Assembly: GCA_964523145.1 (NCBI GenBank)
Contig: CAZFYB010000007.1
Coordinates: 1-50,579, forward strand
Reading direction: 5' to 3'
DNA: 50,579 nucleotides
Origin: Microsaccharimonas sp964523145
GTDB taxonomy: Bacteria > Patescibacteriota > Saccharimonadia > Saccharimonadales > Saccharimonadaceae
The translations under genes and the position numbers were made by a program. Within the stretch, counting starts at the first letter, position 1. Every line of letters starts with the position of its first letter. This document shows, one piece after another, positions 34,756 through 44,186 of the stretch. The notes beneath the pieces are model-generated. The model searched no databases and was not told where the DNA came from. It saw only the letters and a program-made list of their open reading frames with translations.

Positions 34756-35943
34756 ATGAACAAACATAAACAATCTGGCTTCACTATTGTAGAACTACTC
34801 ATTGTAGTAGTCGTTATTGCTATACTTGCGGCCATTACGATCGTTGCCTATAACGGTATTCAAAACCGCGCCAAAGATTCAGCCGCCCTCTCTAATGCAC
34901 AACAAGTGGGGAAGAAGATCACCGCCCACGCACTCCTCAACAGCGAAACCTTGCCGGCAACACTTGCCGATGTCGGCATAACAAACTCGGGCGATTTAAC
35001 ATATCAGTATAGTCGTAACACCACCGTTACTCCTAATCTTTTTTGTTTGACTGCAACTTCAGGGGGTATTAGTGCGCATATTGCCGGTTCTACGAATTTC
35101 GTGAAAAATGCGGTTGCCGGGCCTTGTACTGGTCATACCGGAACTGCGCCAACCGTAGCAGCTGATGGTAATCCGTGTCCAACTAATTATATTGTCGTAC
35201 CCGGTAATAGCCTTTTCGATACAGAAGCATTCTGCATCATGAAATATGAAGCAGTAAATGTTAATAGTATACCTACAGGTCAGGCTAGTGGAACTCCGTG
35301 GGTGACCGTATCTCAAACTGCAGCTATTAACTTAGCAACTACTTCATGTGCCGGGTGTCATCTTGTCACTGAAGCTGAGTGGCTTACAGTCGCACACAAT
35401 ATTTTGTCGGTTCCTAGTAATTGGAGCGGGGGGTCGATCGACTCTGGATATATTTATTCTGGACACAATGATAATAGTCCATCTAGTCCTCTTACTGCCT
35501 CAACTGATGATAGTGATGGCTATAGCGGCACTGGACAAACGAGCGGCAATCAGCGCCGCACCCTTACGCTTACGAATGGTGAAGTAATCTGGGACTTGGC
35601 CGGAAATGTTAGTGAATGGGTTGACGCCACAATAGCTGGTGGGCAACACCCAGGGATAGCTAGTGAGCCTGCGTTGACCTGGAAGCAGTGGAATACTGCA
35701 AATCTCATTTTTAATGGTTTACCTATATCATCTCGACCGTCCTATGGGACATCTACAGCAATTGACTGGACAAGTGGCGATGGTTTGGGTCAACTTGCCT
35801 CCAATTATACGGAGACGACATTGATGGGTTTCTATCGAGGAGGCTATTGGGCTAATACGTATAATGCAGGAATATTTGCGCTCGCTTTGGCCAGTGCCCC
35901 CTCAGGGACAAATGCTATCATTGGCTTTCGCGTAGCGAGATAA
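34756..35943 (+). CDS. Pilin-like protein with C-terminal FGE/C-type-lectin fold (copy 2)
   Basis: The 395-residue protein is a tandem paralogue of the preceding one, with prepilin signal SGFTIVELLIVVVVIAILAA, a similar head with Cys residues, CPTNYIVVPGNSLFD, VIWDLAGNVSEWVD and the end RGGYW...AGIF...NAIIGFRVAR. The copies differ throughout, including at many silent sites, so the duplication is old. No close ribosome site is seen; AAGGG lies 16 bases upstream. Confidence 0.78.
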   Translation: MNKHKQSGFTIVELLIVVVVIAILAAITIVAYNGIQNRAKDSAALSNAQQVGKKITAHALLNSETLPATLADVGITNSGDLTYQYSRNTTVTPNLFCLTATSGGISAHIAGSTNFVKNAVAGPCTGHTGTAPTVAADGNPCPTNYIVVPGNSLFDTEAFCIMKYEAVNVNSIPTGQASGTPWVTVSQTAAINLATTSCAGCHLVTEAEWLTVAHNILSVPSNWSGGSIDSGYIYSGHNDNSPSSPLTASTDDSDGYSGTGQTSGNQRRTLTLTNGEVIWDLAGNVSEWVDATIAGGQHPGIASEPALTWKQWNTANLIFNGLPISSRPSYGTSTAIDWTSGDGLGQLASNYTETTLMGFYRGGYWANTYNAGIFALALASAPSGTNAIIGFRVAR

Positions 35944-35952
35944 ACACATTTG

Positions 35953-35982
35953 TTGACGCCTCAAAACCCCTTATGCTATAGT
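35953..35982 (+). promoter_or_regulatory. Promoter of the DHH-like gene
   Basis: TTGACG (35953-35958) and TATAGT (35977-35982) are separated by 18 bases. The leader to ATG 36028 is about 40 bases. Confidence 0.6.
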
Positions 35983-36027
35983 GAAGCAAACGCGTCTATT
36001 TATTAAGCGGACCAAAAGAAAAACACC

Positions 36028-37764
36028 ATGGATGACATTAAAGCAAAGCAGCAAGTTGTCGAGAAGATAAAAAACTCTTCTAAGATTCTTGTTACTGTTT
36101 CAAAAAACCCTTCAGTTGATGCTTTGTCGGCTGCTCTTGGGTTGACTCTTTTGCTTGATAAGCAAGAAAAATACGCTACTTCGATCTTCAGCGGGGAAGT
36201 ACCACCAGCTATTAAGTTCCTTGAACCTGAAAAAACGTTTGACGATACTACCGATAGCCTTCGTGATTTTATTATTGCGCTTAATAAAGAAAAAGCCGAC
36301 CACCTTCGTTATAAAATTGAAGGTGACTCAGTAAAGATTTTCATTACGCCGTATAAAACGGTGATTAACCAAGACGACCTTGAGTTTAGCCAAGGTGACT
36401 ACAACGTTGAATTAGTCATTGCCCTTGGGGTAGATGACCAAGAGCACCTTGATGCAGCACTTGATACCCATGGACAAATTTTGCATGACGCAACTATTAT
36501 TACCGTCACTGCTGGTGATCAAACCAGTAATCTTGGTGGTATTGACTGGCACGATGCACAGGCAAGTAGTTTAAGTGAGATGGTCGCTGGTTTATCTGAA
36601 GCGATGAAAGATGATAAAAAGAAATCATTACTCGATGCGCCAATTGCTACTGCTTTATTAACAGGTATCGTTGCCCAAACTGATCGTTTTAGTAACGAGC
36701 ACACTACTTCTAAGGTGATGACAGTTGCTTCGCAACTCATGGCAGCTGGTGCTGACCAACAACTTATTGCGACCGAACTACAAACAGCGCCTGAAGATTC
36801 TCCATCAGATGACTCAAGTAATGATACCGATTCTTCGAACGATACTCCTACTGATTCTGACGACCAAGGAGTCATTTCTATTCACCAAGAAAATAATGAC
36901 AGTATCAACATTAGCCATGAAGGCGAAACGTTGGCTGAACTTGACGAGCGTGTTCGTGAACATAAAAATGAAGAACCAGAACCGATTGAAGATGTAAAAG
37001 AAGATACGCCAGCCGAACAGCCTGTTGCTGAGCCAGTGCAACCGGAACCTTTACCTGAACCAGCTGCTGAGCCAACCGTTCAACCGGCTGAAGCACCTAT
37101 CAACGCCTATGGTCTGGAAGATAACGTAGAACCGGCGTTTGGCGGTACATTGAATGCGACAACTGAACAGGCTGCTGACGATGCGCGCCGTGAAGCTCAA
37201 AGCGATCAAAACAAAACGATACTTTCACACGCCTACCTAGGTGCTGACCAACCAGATTCGTCAGTTTCAGCTGGCTTTCCGGGCACACCACCTGTAGCGC
37301 CTGGCTCAGTAGGGGTGAACTCAGTGGCACCAGAAGAAGTGCACTCAGCTTACGCACCTGAAGGCGACTCTAGCTCAGCGGGACCCGCTCCTGCACAAGA
37401 ACCGTCACAATCACCAGCTATTGGTGGTGAACGCGTCATTGAGCCACTCGAAACAGTAGCTCCGGCTCCAGAAGCGCCAGTATTTGTACCGCCCACTCCA
37501 GTAGAAGAACCGGCCTCTACATTGCCGCCGGCTAACGATTTTGGTTTACCTTTGCCACCACCATTGCCTGATTTCTCTCAGGGTCCAGCCTTACCGCCAG
37601 CACCAGCGTTTCCGGGTGCACCTATAGCTCCACCAGCCCCAACAACTCAACCTGAGATACTCGGTGACATACTTGCTCCAGAACCAACGATTCCTCCTGT
37701 AAACCCACCTTCTTCAATACCACCAGCCCCCAACGATCCAGGACAGTTTAAGATTCCTAGCTAA
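36028..37764 (+). CDS. DHH-phosphoesterase-like protein with degenerate active site and long Pro-rich tail
   Basis: Residues 1-255 resemble NrnA/MgpA DHH proteins in layout: SKNPSVDALSAALGL stands where H.NPDGDA..S is normal, and GIVAQTDRFSNEHT is like the DHHA region. The metal-binding His and Asp residues are mostly missing, so catalysis is doubtful. Residues 260-578 are low complexity, first Asp/Ser-rich, then Pro/Ala/Glu-rich (for example LPLPPPLPDFSQGPALPPAP). No transmembrane helix. It lies directly upstream of truB. Function unknown, possibly a scaffold. Confidence 0.6.
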   Translation: MDDIKAKQQVVEKIKNSSKILVTVSKNPSVDALSAALGLTLLLDKQEKYATSIFSGEVPPAIKFLEPEKTFDDTTDSLRDFIIALNKEKADHLRYKIEGDSVKIFITPYKTVINQDDLEFSQGDYNVELVIALGVDDQEHLDAALDTHGQILHDATIITVTAGDQTSNLGGIDWHDAQASSLSEMVAGLSEAMKDDKKKSLLDAPIATALLTGIVAQTDRFSNEHTTSKVMTVASQLMAAGADQQLIATELQTAPEDSPSDDSSNDTDSSNDTPTDSDDQGVISIHQENNDSINISHEGETLAELDERVREHKNEEPEPIEDVKEDTPAEQPVAEPVQPEPLPEPAAEPTVQPAEAPINAYGLEDNVEPAFGGTLNATTEQAADDARREAQSDQNKTILSHAYLGADQPDSSVSAGFPGTPPVAPGSVGVNSVAPEEVHSAYAPEGDSSSAGPAPAQEPSQSPAIGGERVIEPLETVAPAPEAPVFVPPTPVEEPASTLPPANDFGLPLPPPLPDFSQGPALPPAPAFPGAPIAPPAPTTQPEILGDILAPEPTIPPVNPPSSIPPAPNDPGQFKIPS

Positions 37765-37787
37765 CTCAGTAGGGTATAATAGCCTTC

Positions 37788-38435
37788 ATGACCGAAGATA
37801 GTGTTGTATTTGTCAATAAACCAGCCGGTATTACCAGCTTTGGTGTTGTTGCTCGTGTTCGCCGTAAACTATCTGAACAACTAGGGAAGAAGGCGAAAGT
37901 TGGCCACACTGGAACGCTCGATCCATTTGCTACTGGCCTCATGATCATCGTTACCGGCAAAGAATGTCGTAACGCAGGAAATTATTCGAAACTCGATAAA
38001 GAGTATGAGGCTACGATTCGTTTAGGCCAGACGAGCTCTACAGGCGACCCTGAGGGCGAAATTACCAATGTATCTGATGTGCAACCTACTCGTGATGAAG
38101 TTACCACTGCTTTAAAACAGTTCGAAGGTGAAATTACCCAGCGCCCACCAATGTATAGTGCCATTAAAATTAATGGCCGCCGTGCCTATGATTTAGCGCG
38201 TAAAGGCGAGGTGGTTGAAATGCCGCTACGTCAGGTGACTATCTTTAAACTTGAACTACTTGACTATGCATATCCCGATGTTCGCATTCGCGTTCATGTG
38301 AGTAGTGGTACTTATATTCGTACACTTGCTGAAGACCTTGGCCAAGTACTTGGCACTGGTGCTTATTGCTCACAACTCCACCGCACGAAGGTTGGGGAGT
38401 GGAGTGTTGAAGGCGCTTTAGCTATTGAAGTCTAA
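37788..38435 (+). CDS. truB: tRNA pseudouridine-55 synthase
   Basis: The 215-residue enzyme makes pseudouridine 55 in the tRNA T-loop. KPAGITSFGVVARVR and GHTGTLDPFATGLM contain the catalytic Asp; YEATIRLG and SSGTYIRTLAEDLG are the other family motifs. It lacks the C-terminal PUA domain, which is common in short forms. TATAAT at 37775-37780 is 7 bases before the ATG (leaderless). Confidence 0.95.
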   Translation: MTEDSVVFVNKPAGITSFGVVARVRRKLSEQLGKKAKVGHTGTLDPFATGLMIIVTGKECRNAGNYSKLDKEYEATIRLGQTSSTGDPEGEITNVSDVQPTRDEVTTALKQFEGEITQRPPMYSAIKINGRRAYDLARKGEVVEMPLRQVTIFKLELLDYAYPDVRIRVHVSSGTYIRTLAEDLGQVLGTGAYCSQLHRTKVGEWSVEGALAIEV

Positions 38436-38437
38436 GG

Positions 38438-40924
38438 CTAGCTAATCTCGCGAAGTTTCTTTTTAATATCTTCGGTTAGCAAGTTACCCGCGGTAGCATC
38501 AGCTTTTAATATACTTTCTGCACGCTCTTTGGTAAATGCGTCAACGCCAGGAAGAAAGGCGTACGCTTGAGACTTAGGGTGTTGCGTAATGAAGTCCATG
38601 TTTGAAAGTCCCGACCAGGCAGTTGCGTTCTTGGTGTGCTGCTCAAGAATACCGCCCTTAGCCGCCCAGTCGATAAGGTCGTTTGATTTCGCTTTAAGCG
38701 CTCCGTGATTCGAAAGCAAGTTGTCGCGCATCAGCTCAGCAACATCCGTGGGAACGTTTGTCTTTAAGCTGATCATTGTCTTACGGAATTGATCCATACC
38801 GGCACCACCGGCCGTAACGAGCATATTTTGGTAGGCACGAGCCTTGATTGAATCACCTGCGCGAATCGCGTCTGTCATGAGCTGTGCTGCACCGACTAGG
38901 TCTCCAGGAGCAAGGTCAGAAGCCTCTTGGATATTTTTAATGTCTTGAGCATCAGCCTGGCGGACTGCACTTACTGCTGAAGCAAGGACGCTGTCTGCAC
39001 CAAGTGGTTGAATACCACCAGCCCTGGTGCGGAGGGCTGGAGATACTTTAAGTGCCTCGGCGAATTCACGTTGAATTTGTCCGGTAGCTTTCTGAGCGCG
39101 CATTTCCTCAACAGATGTAGATTGACGACTTGCTTGCATACGGCGAATCGCAGCCTGTAGCTCAGGAGTTGCTCCAGCTGGGATGCGTCCAGCCTCGTAT
39201 TCCTTGGTATCTCCTTCGGTAATTTTCACACTTGTCTCAAGCGCTCGCTTGCCGGCTTCTAATTTTGCGTTTTGTAGGTGGAGCGATGAACTCCTGTCGT
39301 TAGTCCTAGTCTGTATATGGATTTTGTGGCCATCTTCAATAATTTGCTTGTCGATTTCAGCATCGTGCATCTTATCATGAATTTTACCGTATCGGTCAGT
39401 AACGTGGTATCGGTTCTCTGACCGCTGCTTATACATCGCCGTCTTATTCTTCACATTCTCGCCATTATTATCGAAGAACTGCAGCGACTTGCGGAAAGGG
39501 TTTTTAGTTTTGCCATCACTTAAGCTCTTTTGCTTGAGCATATCGGCCCTTGCTTGTGACCAGTTGCGGGTACGGTCCAATACGCCTTTTTCGGAGTTGT
39601 TGGCGATTTGAGCGATACGGCCCAGTAGGTTTCCGCTGAGCTTCAGGATAAGAGGGGTGATGACCAAAGGTGCAACTTGCACTGCCATACCGAACAGTAC
39701 CATCAGGATATTGTCGCCAGCATTTTGAATGATGATTTGGCCAGCTAACTGTGAGCCGCCGAACACCAGTGAGAATGCTGGGAAGAATATGAGCATGGTC
39801 ATAAAGATATCGCGCCATTTATCAAACCATTTTTCAGTGTTTGGTAAGAGGTAGGCGACAAAAGCGAGCGGTGCGATAATGACCAAGATGATGATAATAG
39901 CTTGGCGAGCGGCTAATACCAGGACAACGAAAATGAGGGTCAGTACAAGGCCGACCAGAAGGGGGATGAGCAGATATAAAACGCCACCAGCGCTACCGGC
40001 AGCGGCATATGCCCCGTAGGAACCTCCAAGGATAATTGCCGTAAGGCTTGCCCAGTTTATGGTTCCGGTAAAGCTATCATTATCCACACTAAACACATCC
40101 TCGCGGATATTATTGAATATGTCTTGAATCGAATACCCAAGGATGTTTGATACATCAATAGCGAGCGCTGTTACATAGAAGGATATGTTCACTAAAATCG
40201 CCGCGATAATAAGTCGCGGAATAAGCCGTTTTAACCCGTAGTTGCTAATACCAATATTGGTGAGCTGCGAGTAGATAATGATCAAGAAGGCAATAACAAA
40301 GGCGATGTTGGCAACACTGCGCATGATATTCCATGCCCTAAATAGGTCATTGTTTGGGTCACCAAGAATGGTTGGCTGCACCGCTATAAGGTTTGCAAGC
40401 ATGTCGAAGATATTATCCATACCATCGGCAAGGAATACACTGATCGGACAGATAACCCAACCAACCCCTTGTACGTTACAGGCGTTATAGCTATCTTCCT
40501 CGCTTTGTAGCGAGATGGTGATAGTTTTTTGGTTTTGAGGATTTGAGAATGTTTGATTGCTTGGCATGTCGTATTCGACATATTCGGCAGAGGTAGCAGT
40601 AGGAGGGTCAGTTCCAGAGGCGAAGTAAATAAAGTAAGCTTTTCGCTGAGCAGATGGCCCACCGGCAGAGTCGCGATAGGTGTACACTGATGCATCATCG
40701 GGGATTTGTAGCCCATTACCAAGTGTAGTGACGTCAATTTCGCTGTATTGTCGGCCATCATACTGAATAACATCACCGGTCCAGTTGGCATCGGTGTCGA
40801 CAGCATTTGCAGGGTTAACGGCGAGGGTTGCCCATAAAAGGGCAGTGACTACCACCGCTAGTGCAAAAGTAAAGATGCTTCGTACAGAGAACCCTCTGCG
40901 CGAAGTGGACCAAAAACGTTCCAT
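38438..40924 (-). CDS. VirB6/TrbL-like polytopic membrane protein
   Basis: About 828 residues from the ATG at 40924 (MERFWSTSRRGF), which fits a TATAAT box 10 bases upstream; a 13-residue longer start (40963) would ignore it. A signal peptide ends near PANA. After an outer domain come about seven hydrophobic helices (about 195-450, including LLIPLLVGLVLTLIFVVLVL), then a 390-residue hydrophilic, helical tail. This layout matches TrbL/VirB6 subunits of type IV secretion or pilus-like machines. No other secretion gene is in the window, so the assignment is tentative. Confidence 0.55.
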   Translation of the reverse strand: MERFWSTSRRGFSVRSIFTFALAVVVTALLWATLAVNPANAVDTDANWTGDVIQYDGRQYSEIDVTTLGNGLQIPDDASVYTYRDSAGGPSAQRKAYFIYFASGTDPPTATSAEYVEYDMPSNQTFSNPQNQKTITISLQSEEDSYNACNVQGVGWVICPISVFLADGMDNIFDMLANLIAVQPTILGDPNNDLFRAWNIMRSVANIAFVIAFLIIIYSQLTNIGISNYGLKRLIPRLIIAAILVNISFYVTALAIDVSNILGYSIQDIFNNIREDVFSVDNDSFTGTINWASLTAIILGGSYGAYAAAGSAGGVLYLLIPLLVGLVLTLIFVVLVLAARQAIIIILVIIAPLAFVAYLLPNTEKWFDKWRDIFMTMLIFFPAFSLVFGGSQLAGQIIIQNAGDNILMVLFGMAVQVAPLVITPLILKLSGNLLGRIAQIANNSEKGVLDRTRNWSQARADMLKQKSLSDGKTKNPFRKSLQFFDNNGENVKNKTAMYKQRSENRYHVTDRYGKIHDKMHDAEIDKQIIEDGHKIHIQTRTNDRSSSLHLQNAKLEAGKRALETSVKITEGDTKEYEAGRIPAGATPELQAAIRRMQASRQSTSVEEMRAQKATGQIQREFAEALKVSPALRTRAGGIQPLGADSVLASAVSAVRQADAQDIKNIQEASDLAPGDLVGAAQLMTDAIRAGDSIKARAYQNMLVTAGGAGMDQFRKTMISLKTNVPTDVAELMRDNLLSNHGALKAKSNDLIDWAAKGGILEQHTKNATAWSGLSNMDFITQHPKSQAYAFLPGVDAFTKERAESILKADATAGNLLTEDIKKKLREIS

Positions 40925-41000
40925 ATCATCTTGAATTATACCACGTAACAGATTAAAAGTCAATGCTTATGCTCGCATTCCACGTAACATGCGACACCCC

Positions 41001-41029
41001 TTGAAACCTGTGCAAAACTCTGATACAAT
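41001..41029 (+). promoter_or_regulatory. Promoter of rpsO (leaderless type)
   Basis: TTGAAA (41001-41006) and TACAAT (41024-41029) are exactly 17 bases apart. The ATG lies 9 bases after the -10 box and there is no ribosome site. Confidence 0.75.
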
Positions 41030-41038
41030 ACACCCTCG

Positions 41039-41305
41039 ATGATTACTGCAGAAAACAAAGCACAGGCATTCGCCCTGACGCAAACGCACAAGACCGATGT
41101 TGGGAGCCCACAAGCTCAAGCATCTGTTCTTACTGTGCGCATTAAAGAGATCACGGAGCACCTAAAGGTCAATAAACACGACCACATGGCCCGCCGCGGT
41201 CTCGTGCAGATGGTAGGACGCCGCAAACGCCTTATGAAATATCTTGAGGCAAAAGACTTCGAAGCGTATAAAGCGCTCGTAGCAAAACTAGGACTCCGCA
41301 AATAG
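41039..41305 (+). CDS. rpsO: 30S ribosomal protein S15
   Basis: The 88-residue protein has the S15 signatures DVGSPQAQASVLTVRI and the HDHMARRGLVQMVGRRKRLM segment that contacts 16S rRNA. Length is normal. It is separated from pnp, its usual neighbour, by a CHAP hydrolase gene. Confidence 0.97.
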   Translation: MITAENKAQAFALTQTHKTDVGSPQAQASVLTVRIKEITEHLKVNKHDHMARRGLVQMVGRRKRLMKYLEAKDFEAYKALVAKLGLRK

Positions 41306-41321
41306 CGGGGTTCTTTTATTT
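41293..41321 (+). terminator. Terminator overlapping the rpsO stop codon
   Basis: ACTCCGC (41293-41299) pairs with GCGGGGT (41305-41311) around AAATA, followed by TCTTTTATT. The stop codon TAG (41303-41305) lies in the loop and stem. Confidence 0.75.
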
Positions 41322-41350
41322 TACGGCATATATCGGCATACTAGGGAGTA

Positions 41351-41962
41351 ATGGTTACTCGTAGACATCGATTTTTAATAGGCGGCGGTACTGTCGCTAT
41401 TGGGCTGGTGCTCCTTGTTGTTATAGGGGTATTGTTTCAGGCTCAACTTAAGAGTATCAACCAACCAAGTGTGGTTACGAATGCTTTTCCGGCTTTCCCG
41501 GAAATTGATACCTCAACCCTAACCCAAACACAAAAAACCATCGTTGCCTTACTTGAACAAGAATATGAAGCTCAACCAAATGGTACAAAGTATACCGAAG
41601 GTGCAGATGAAGATTGGTGCGCTGATTTTAGTAGTTGGATTATGAAAGAGGCCGGGGTGCCGATGCTTAATCAAGATAATGGCAGTTGGCGGATTGAAGA
41701 TGTGCCACCTATCCATGAATATTACGTCTCGGTCAATCGTTTCGAATCGGCCCAAAGTGATTATGTGCCCGTTGTAGGTGATGTTGTTATGTATAAAAAG
41801 CCAAGTCCTTTTGGCAACCATATAAATATTGTGATTAAAAACGACAATGGCGTAATTACCAGCGTTGGCGGTAATGAAAGCGATAAAATACGTATTCAAA
41901 CCTATACACCGGCCAGCGATGCCTATGCAATTGGATACGGGAAGCTACCCAATCTGTTATAA
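41351..41962 (+). CDS. Membrane-anchored CHAP-domain peptidoglycan hydrolase
   Basis: The 203-residue protein has an N-terminal transmembrane anchor (about 9-30) and a CHAP domain with catalytic C90 (DEDWCADFSSWIMKEAG) and H157 (FGNHINIVI). It probably cleaves peptide crosslinks or the amide bond outside the membrane. CATACT at 41337-41342 lies 8 bases before the ATG. In an episymbiont it could act on its own wall or on a host wall; the sequence cannot say which. Confidence 0.8.
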   Translation: MVTRRHRFLIGGGTVAIGLVLLVVIGVLFQAQLKSINQPSVVTNAFPAFPEIDTSTLTQTQKTIVALLEQEYEAQPNGTKYTEGADEDWCADFSSWIMKEAGVPMLNQDNGSWRIEDVPPIHEYYVSVNRFESAQSDYVPVVGDVVMYKKPSPFGNHINIVIKNDNGVITSVGGNESDKIRIQTYTPASDAYAIGYGKLPNLL

Positions 41963-42074
41963 TAAAGCTAATCCCACGCGACTAAGTGCTGGATAGAGTG
42001 ATTTGCAAAGCAAATTTCTGTACCCGTTACTTACTCGAAAAGAAGAGTGGGTGTGAACAATAAGGAGGTTCAAT
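41958..42074 (+). promoter_or_regulatory. pnp promoter and structured leader
   Basis: TATAAT (41958-41963) overlaps the end of the CHAP gene. The leader of about 105 bases contains ATTTGC-AAA-GCAAAT and an ACTC/GAGT hairpin before ribosome site AAGGAGG. PNPase leaders are often autoregulated by hairpins; here this is inference. Confidence 0.5.
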
Positions 42075-44183
42075 ATGCCAACCATTAATCCGTATGGTAA
42101 GGATATTATTAAAGTAACGACCGAATTTGAAGGTCGTCCATTAACATTGGAAGTAAACCGAGTAGGCTTTCGCTCAACTGGTAGCGTGCTAGTTACCTAT
42201 GGTGACACCGTAGTACTTGGGACTGCTCAAGTAGGTACCCGCCCAATTGTTCTCGATTATTTCCCGCTCAGCATCGACTATGAAGAAAAGTTTTATGCAG
42301 CTGGTAAAATTAGCGGTAGTCGTTTCATTAAACGTGAAGGCCGCCCTTCAGACGAAGCAATTCTTATTGGTCGTTTGATCGACCGCCCAATCCGTCCACT
42401 CTTTCCTAAAGGTTATCGCCAAGAAGTGCAGGTAGTCGCGAGTGTACTCAGCCTCGACCCAGAATTCCGCCCTGACATGATTGCCATGATTGCCGCTTCA
42501 AGCGCACTTATGCTAACCGGTACACCGTTTGATGGCCCTGTTTCTGGCCTACGTATAGGGCGCGTTAAAGGCGAATTCAAAGCCTTTTTAACCCCTGAAG
42601 AACGTGAAGCCTCAGACCTTGACCTCGTAGTTGCGGGTATTGAAACCGGTATCACCATGGTTGAAGCTGGTGCAAACGAAGTATCTGAAGAAGTAGTTGC
42701 CGATGCACTTGCTTGGGCTTACGAACACTACCAACCAGCTATTAAGCTCCAGCAAGAGCTTGTAGCCAAGGTCAAACCAGCTGCCCAAGAATTCACCCTG
42801 ACCCTGCCTGACGAAGAAATTCAATCTACAGTTGATGCATGGGTTCACGGTAAATTAGGCGAAGGTCTTCGTAAACCATACCCAGAACGTAACGAACTTA
42901 TTAACAAGCTCCGCTGGGCTTTCCACGAAGAGCTCGCTGAAAAATTTGGCGATGCGTATACTCGCGACAAATATGATGAAGCCTTTACGGTTGCTGTTCA
43001 TAAAGACGTGCGCCGCGGCATCGTTGAGCAAAATATTCGTCCAGACGGTCGAAAATTTGATGAAATTCGTCCACTTTCAAGTGAAGTAGGGGTACTGCCT
43101 CGAACACACGGTTCATCGATCTTTACCCGTGGCATGACACAAGCGTTAAATATCGTCACCTTAGCACCGCTCAGCTACGCCCAAATGGTTGATACGATGG
43201 AAATTAATGATGGCGAACGCCGTTATATGCATCACTACAACGCACCAGGCTATACTGTAGGCGAAGTACAACGCCTTGGTTCACCAGGTCGCCGAGAAAT
43301 TGGCCACGGATACCTCGCTGAACGTGCGCTTATACCTGTGCTCCCAGCCGAAGAAGATTTTCCGTATGCTATTCGTAGTGTCACTGAAATCATGAGCCAG
43401 AACGGTTCAACTTCAATGGCAGCTACTTGTTCGAGCTGTTTAGCCCTTATGGACGCGGGTGTGCCAATTAAAGCACCGGTCAGTGGTATTGCTATGGGAC
43501 TTATTATGGAAGGCGATACGCCGCACATTTTAAGTGACATCGCTGATGCTGAAGATTTTGCTGGTGACATGGACTTCAAGGCTGCTGGTACAGCTAATGG
43601 TATTACTGCACTACAAATGGACATGAAAGTGCACGGGCTCCCGGTTACGATTTTGAAAGAAGCGCTGCTTGCCTCAAAAACAGGCCGAGCACATATTTTG
43701 AAAAGTATGATCGAAACAATGGACGCGCCACGTGCTGAATTGAGTCCATACGCTCCACGTATTGAAAAGGTGAAGATTAACCCTGAAAAAATCGGTGCAG
43801 TCATCGGTAAGGGCGGGGAAGTGATTAACAAAATTACCGCCGAAACTGGCGCGCTGATTGATATCAAAGAAGATGGCCTGATTACCGTTGCTGGCTCTGA
43901 CCCAGCGGGTATCGCTCGAGCGATCGAATGGATTAAGGGCCTCACCGAAGAAGCTGAAGTTGGCCGCATTTACGAAGGTAAAGTTGTCAGCATTAAAGAC
44001 TTCGGTGCATTCGTAAACATCATGCCCGGCCAAGACGGCATGGTGCACATTAGCCAACTCTCTGACGAACGTGTTGAACGAGTTGAGGATGTGCTAACCG
44101 AAGGCGAAACCGTGAAGGTGAAGCTGATTGGTATTGATGAGCGTGGGCGTTTGAGCTTGAGTCTGAAAGACGCGCAAGAATAA
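42075..44183 (+). CDS. pnp: Polynucleotide phosphorylase
   Basis: The 702-residue RNA-degrading enzyme has two RNase PH domains joined by a helical domain, then a KH domain (KINPEKIGAVIGKGGEVIN) and an S1 domain (GRIYEGKVVSIKDFGAFV). The second RNase PH domain has the phosphate-binding region SQNGSTSMAATCSS. It degrades RNA 3'-5' using phosphate; Orn and RNase J in this window complete a turnover set. The ABC-F gene starts 3 bases after its stop. Confidence 0.97.
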   Translation: MPTINPYGKDIIKVTTEFEGRPLTLEVNRVGFRSTGSVLVTYGDTVVLGTAQVGTRPIVLDYFPLSIDYEEKFYAAGKISGSRFIKREGRPSDEAILIGRLIDRPIRPLFPKGYRQEVQVVASVLSLDPEFRPDMIAMIAASSALMLTGTPFDGPVSGLRIGRVKGEFKAFLTPEEREASDLDLVVAGIETGITMVEAGANEVSEEVVADALAWAYEHYQPAIKLQQELVAKVKPAAQEFTLTLPDEEIQSTVDAWVHGKLGEGLRKPYPERNELINKLRWAFHEELAEKFGDAYTRDKYDEAFTVAVHKDVRRGIVEQNIRPDGRKFDEIRPLSSEVGVLPRTHGSSIFTRGMTQALNIVTLAPLSYAQMVDTMEINDGERRYMHHYNAPGYTVGEVQRLGSPGRREIGHGYLAERALIPVLPAEEDFPYAIRSVTEIMSQNGSTSMAATCSSCLALMDAGVPIKAPVSGIAMGLIMEGDTPHILSDIADAEDFAGDMDFKAAGTANGITALQMDMKVHGLPVTILKEALLASKTGRAHILKSMIETMDAPRAELSPYAPRIEKVKINPEKIGAVIGKGGEVINKITAETGALIDIKEDGLITVAGSDPAGIARAIEWIKGLTEEAEVGRIYEGKVVSIKDFGAFVNIMPGQDGMVHISQLSDERVERVEDVLTEGETVKVKLIGIDERGRLSLSLKDAQE

Positions 44184-44186
44184 ACA

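Noticed and set aside
33500..35943. Active diversity-generating retroelement
   Set aside because: No reverse transcriptase, Avd-like gene or template repeat in the window, and the two variable-like ends differ at many silent sites.
36780..37760. DNA repeats in the Pro-rich region of the DHH-like gene
   Set aside because: Only amino acid composition is repetitive; no regular DNA unit or CRISPR-like spacing was found.
43250..43969. Long antisense ORF within pnp
   Set aside because: Low-complexity Ser/Ile-rich translation opposite a well-conserved gene; a codon-bias artefact.
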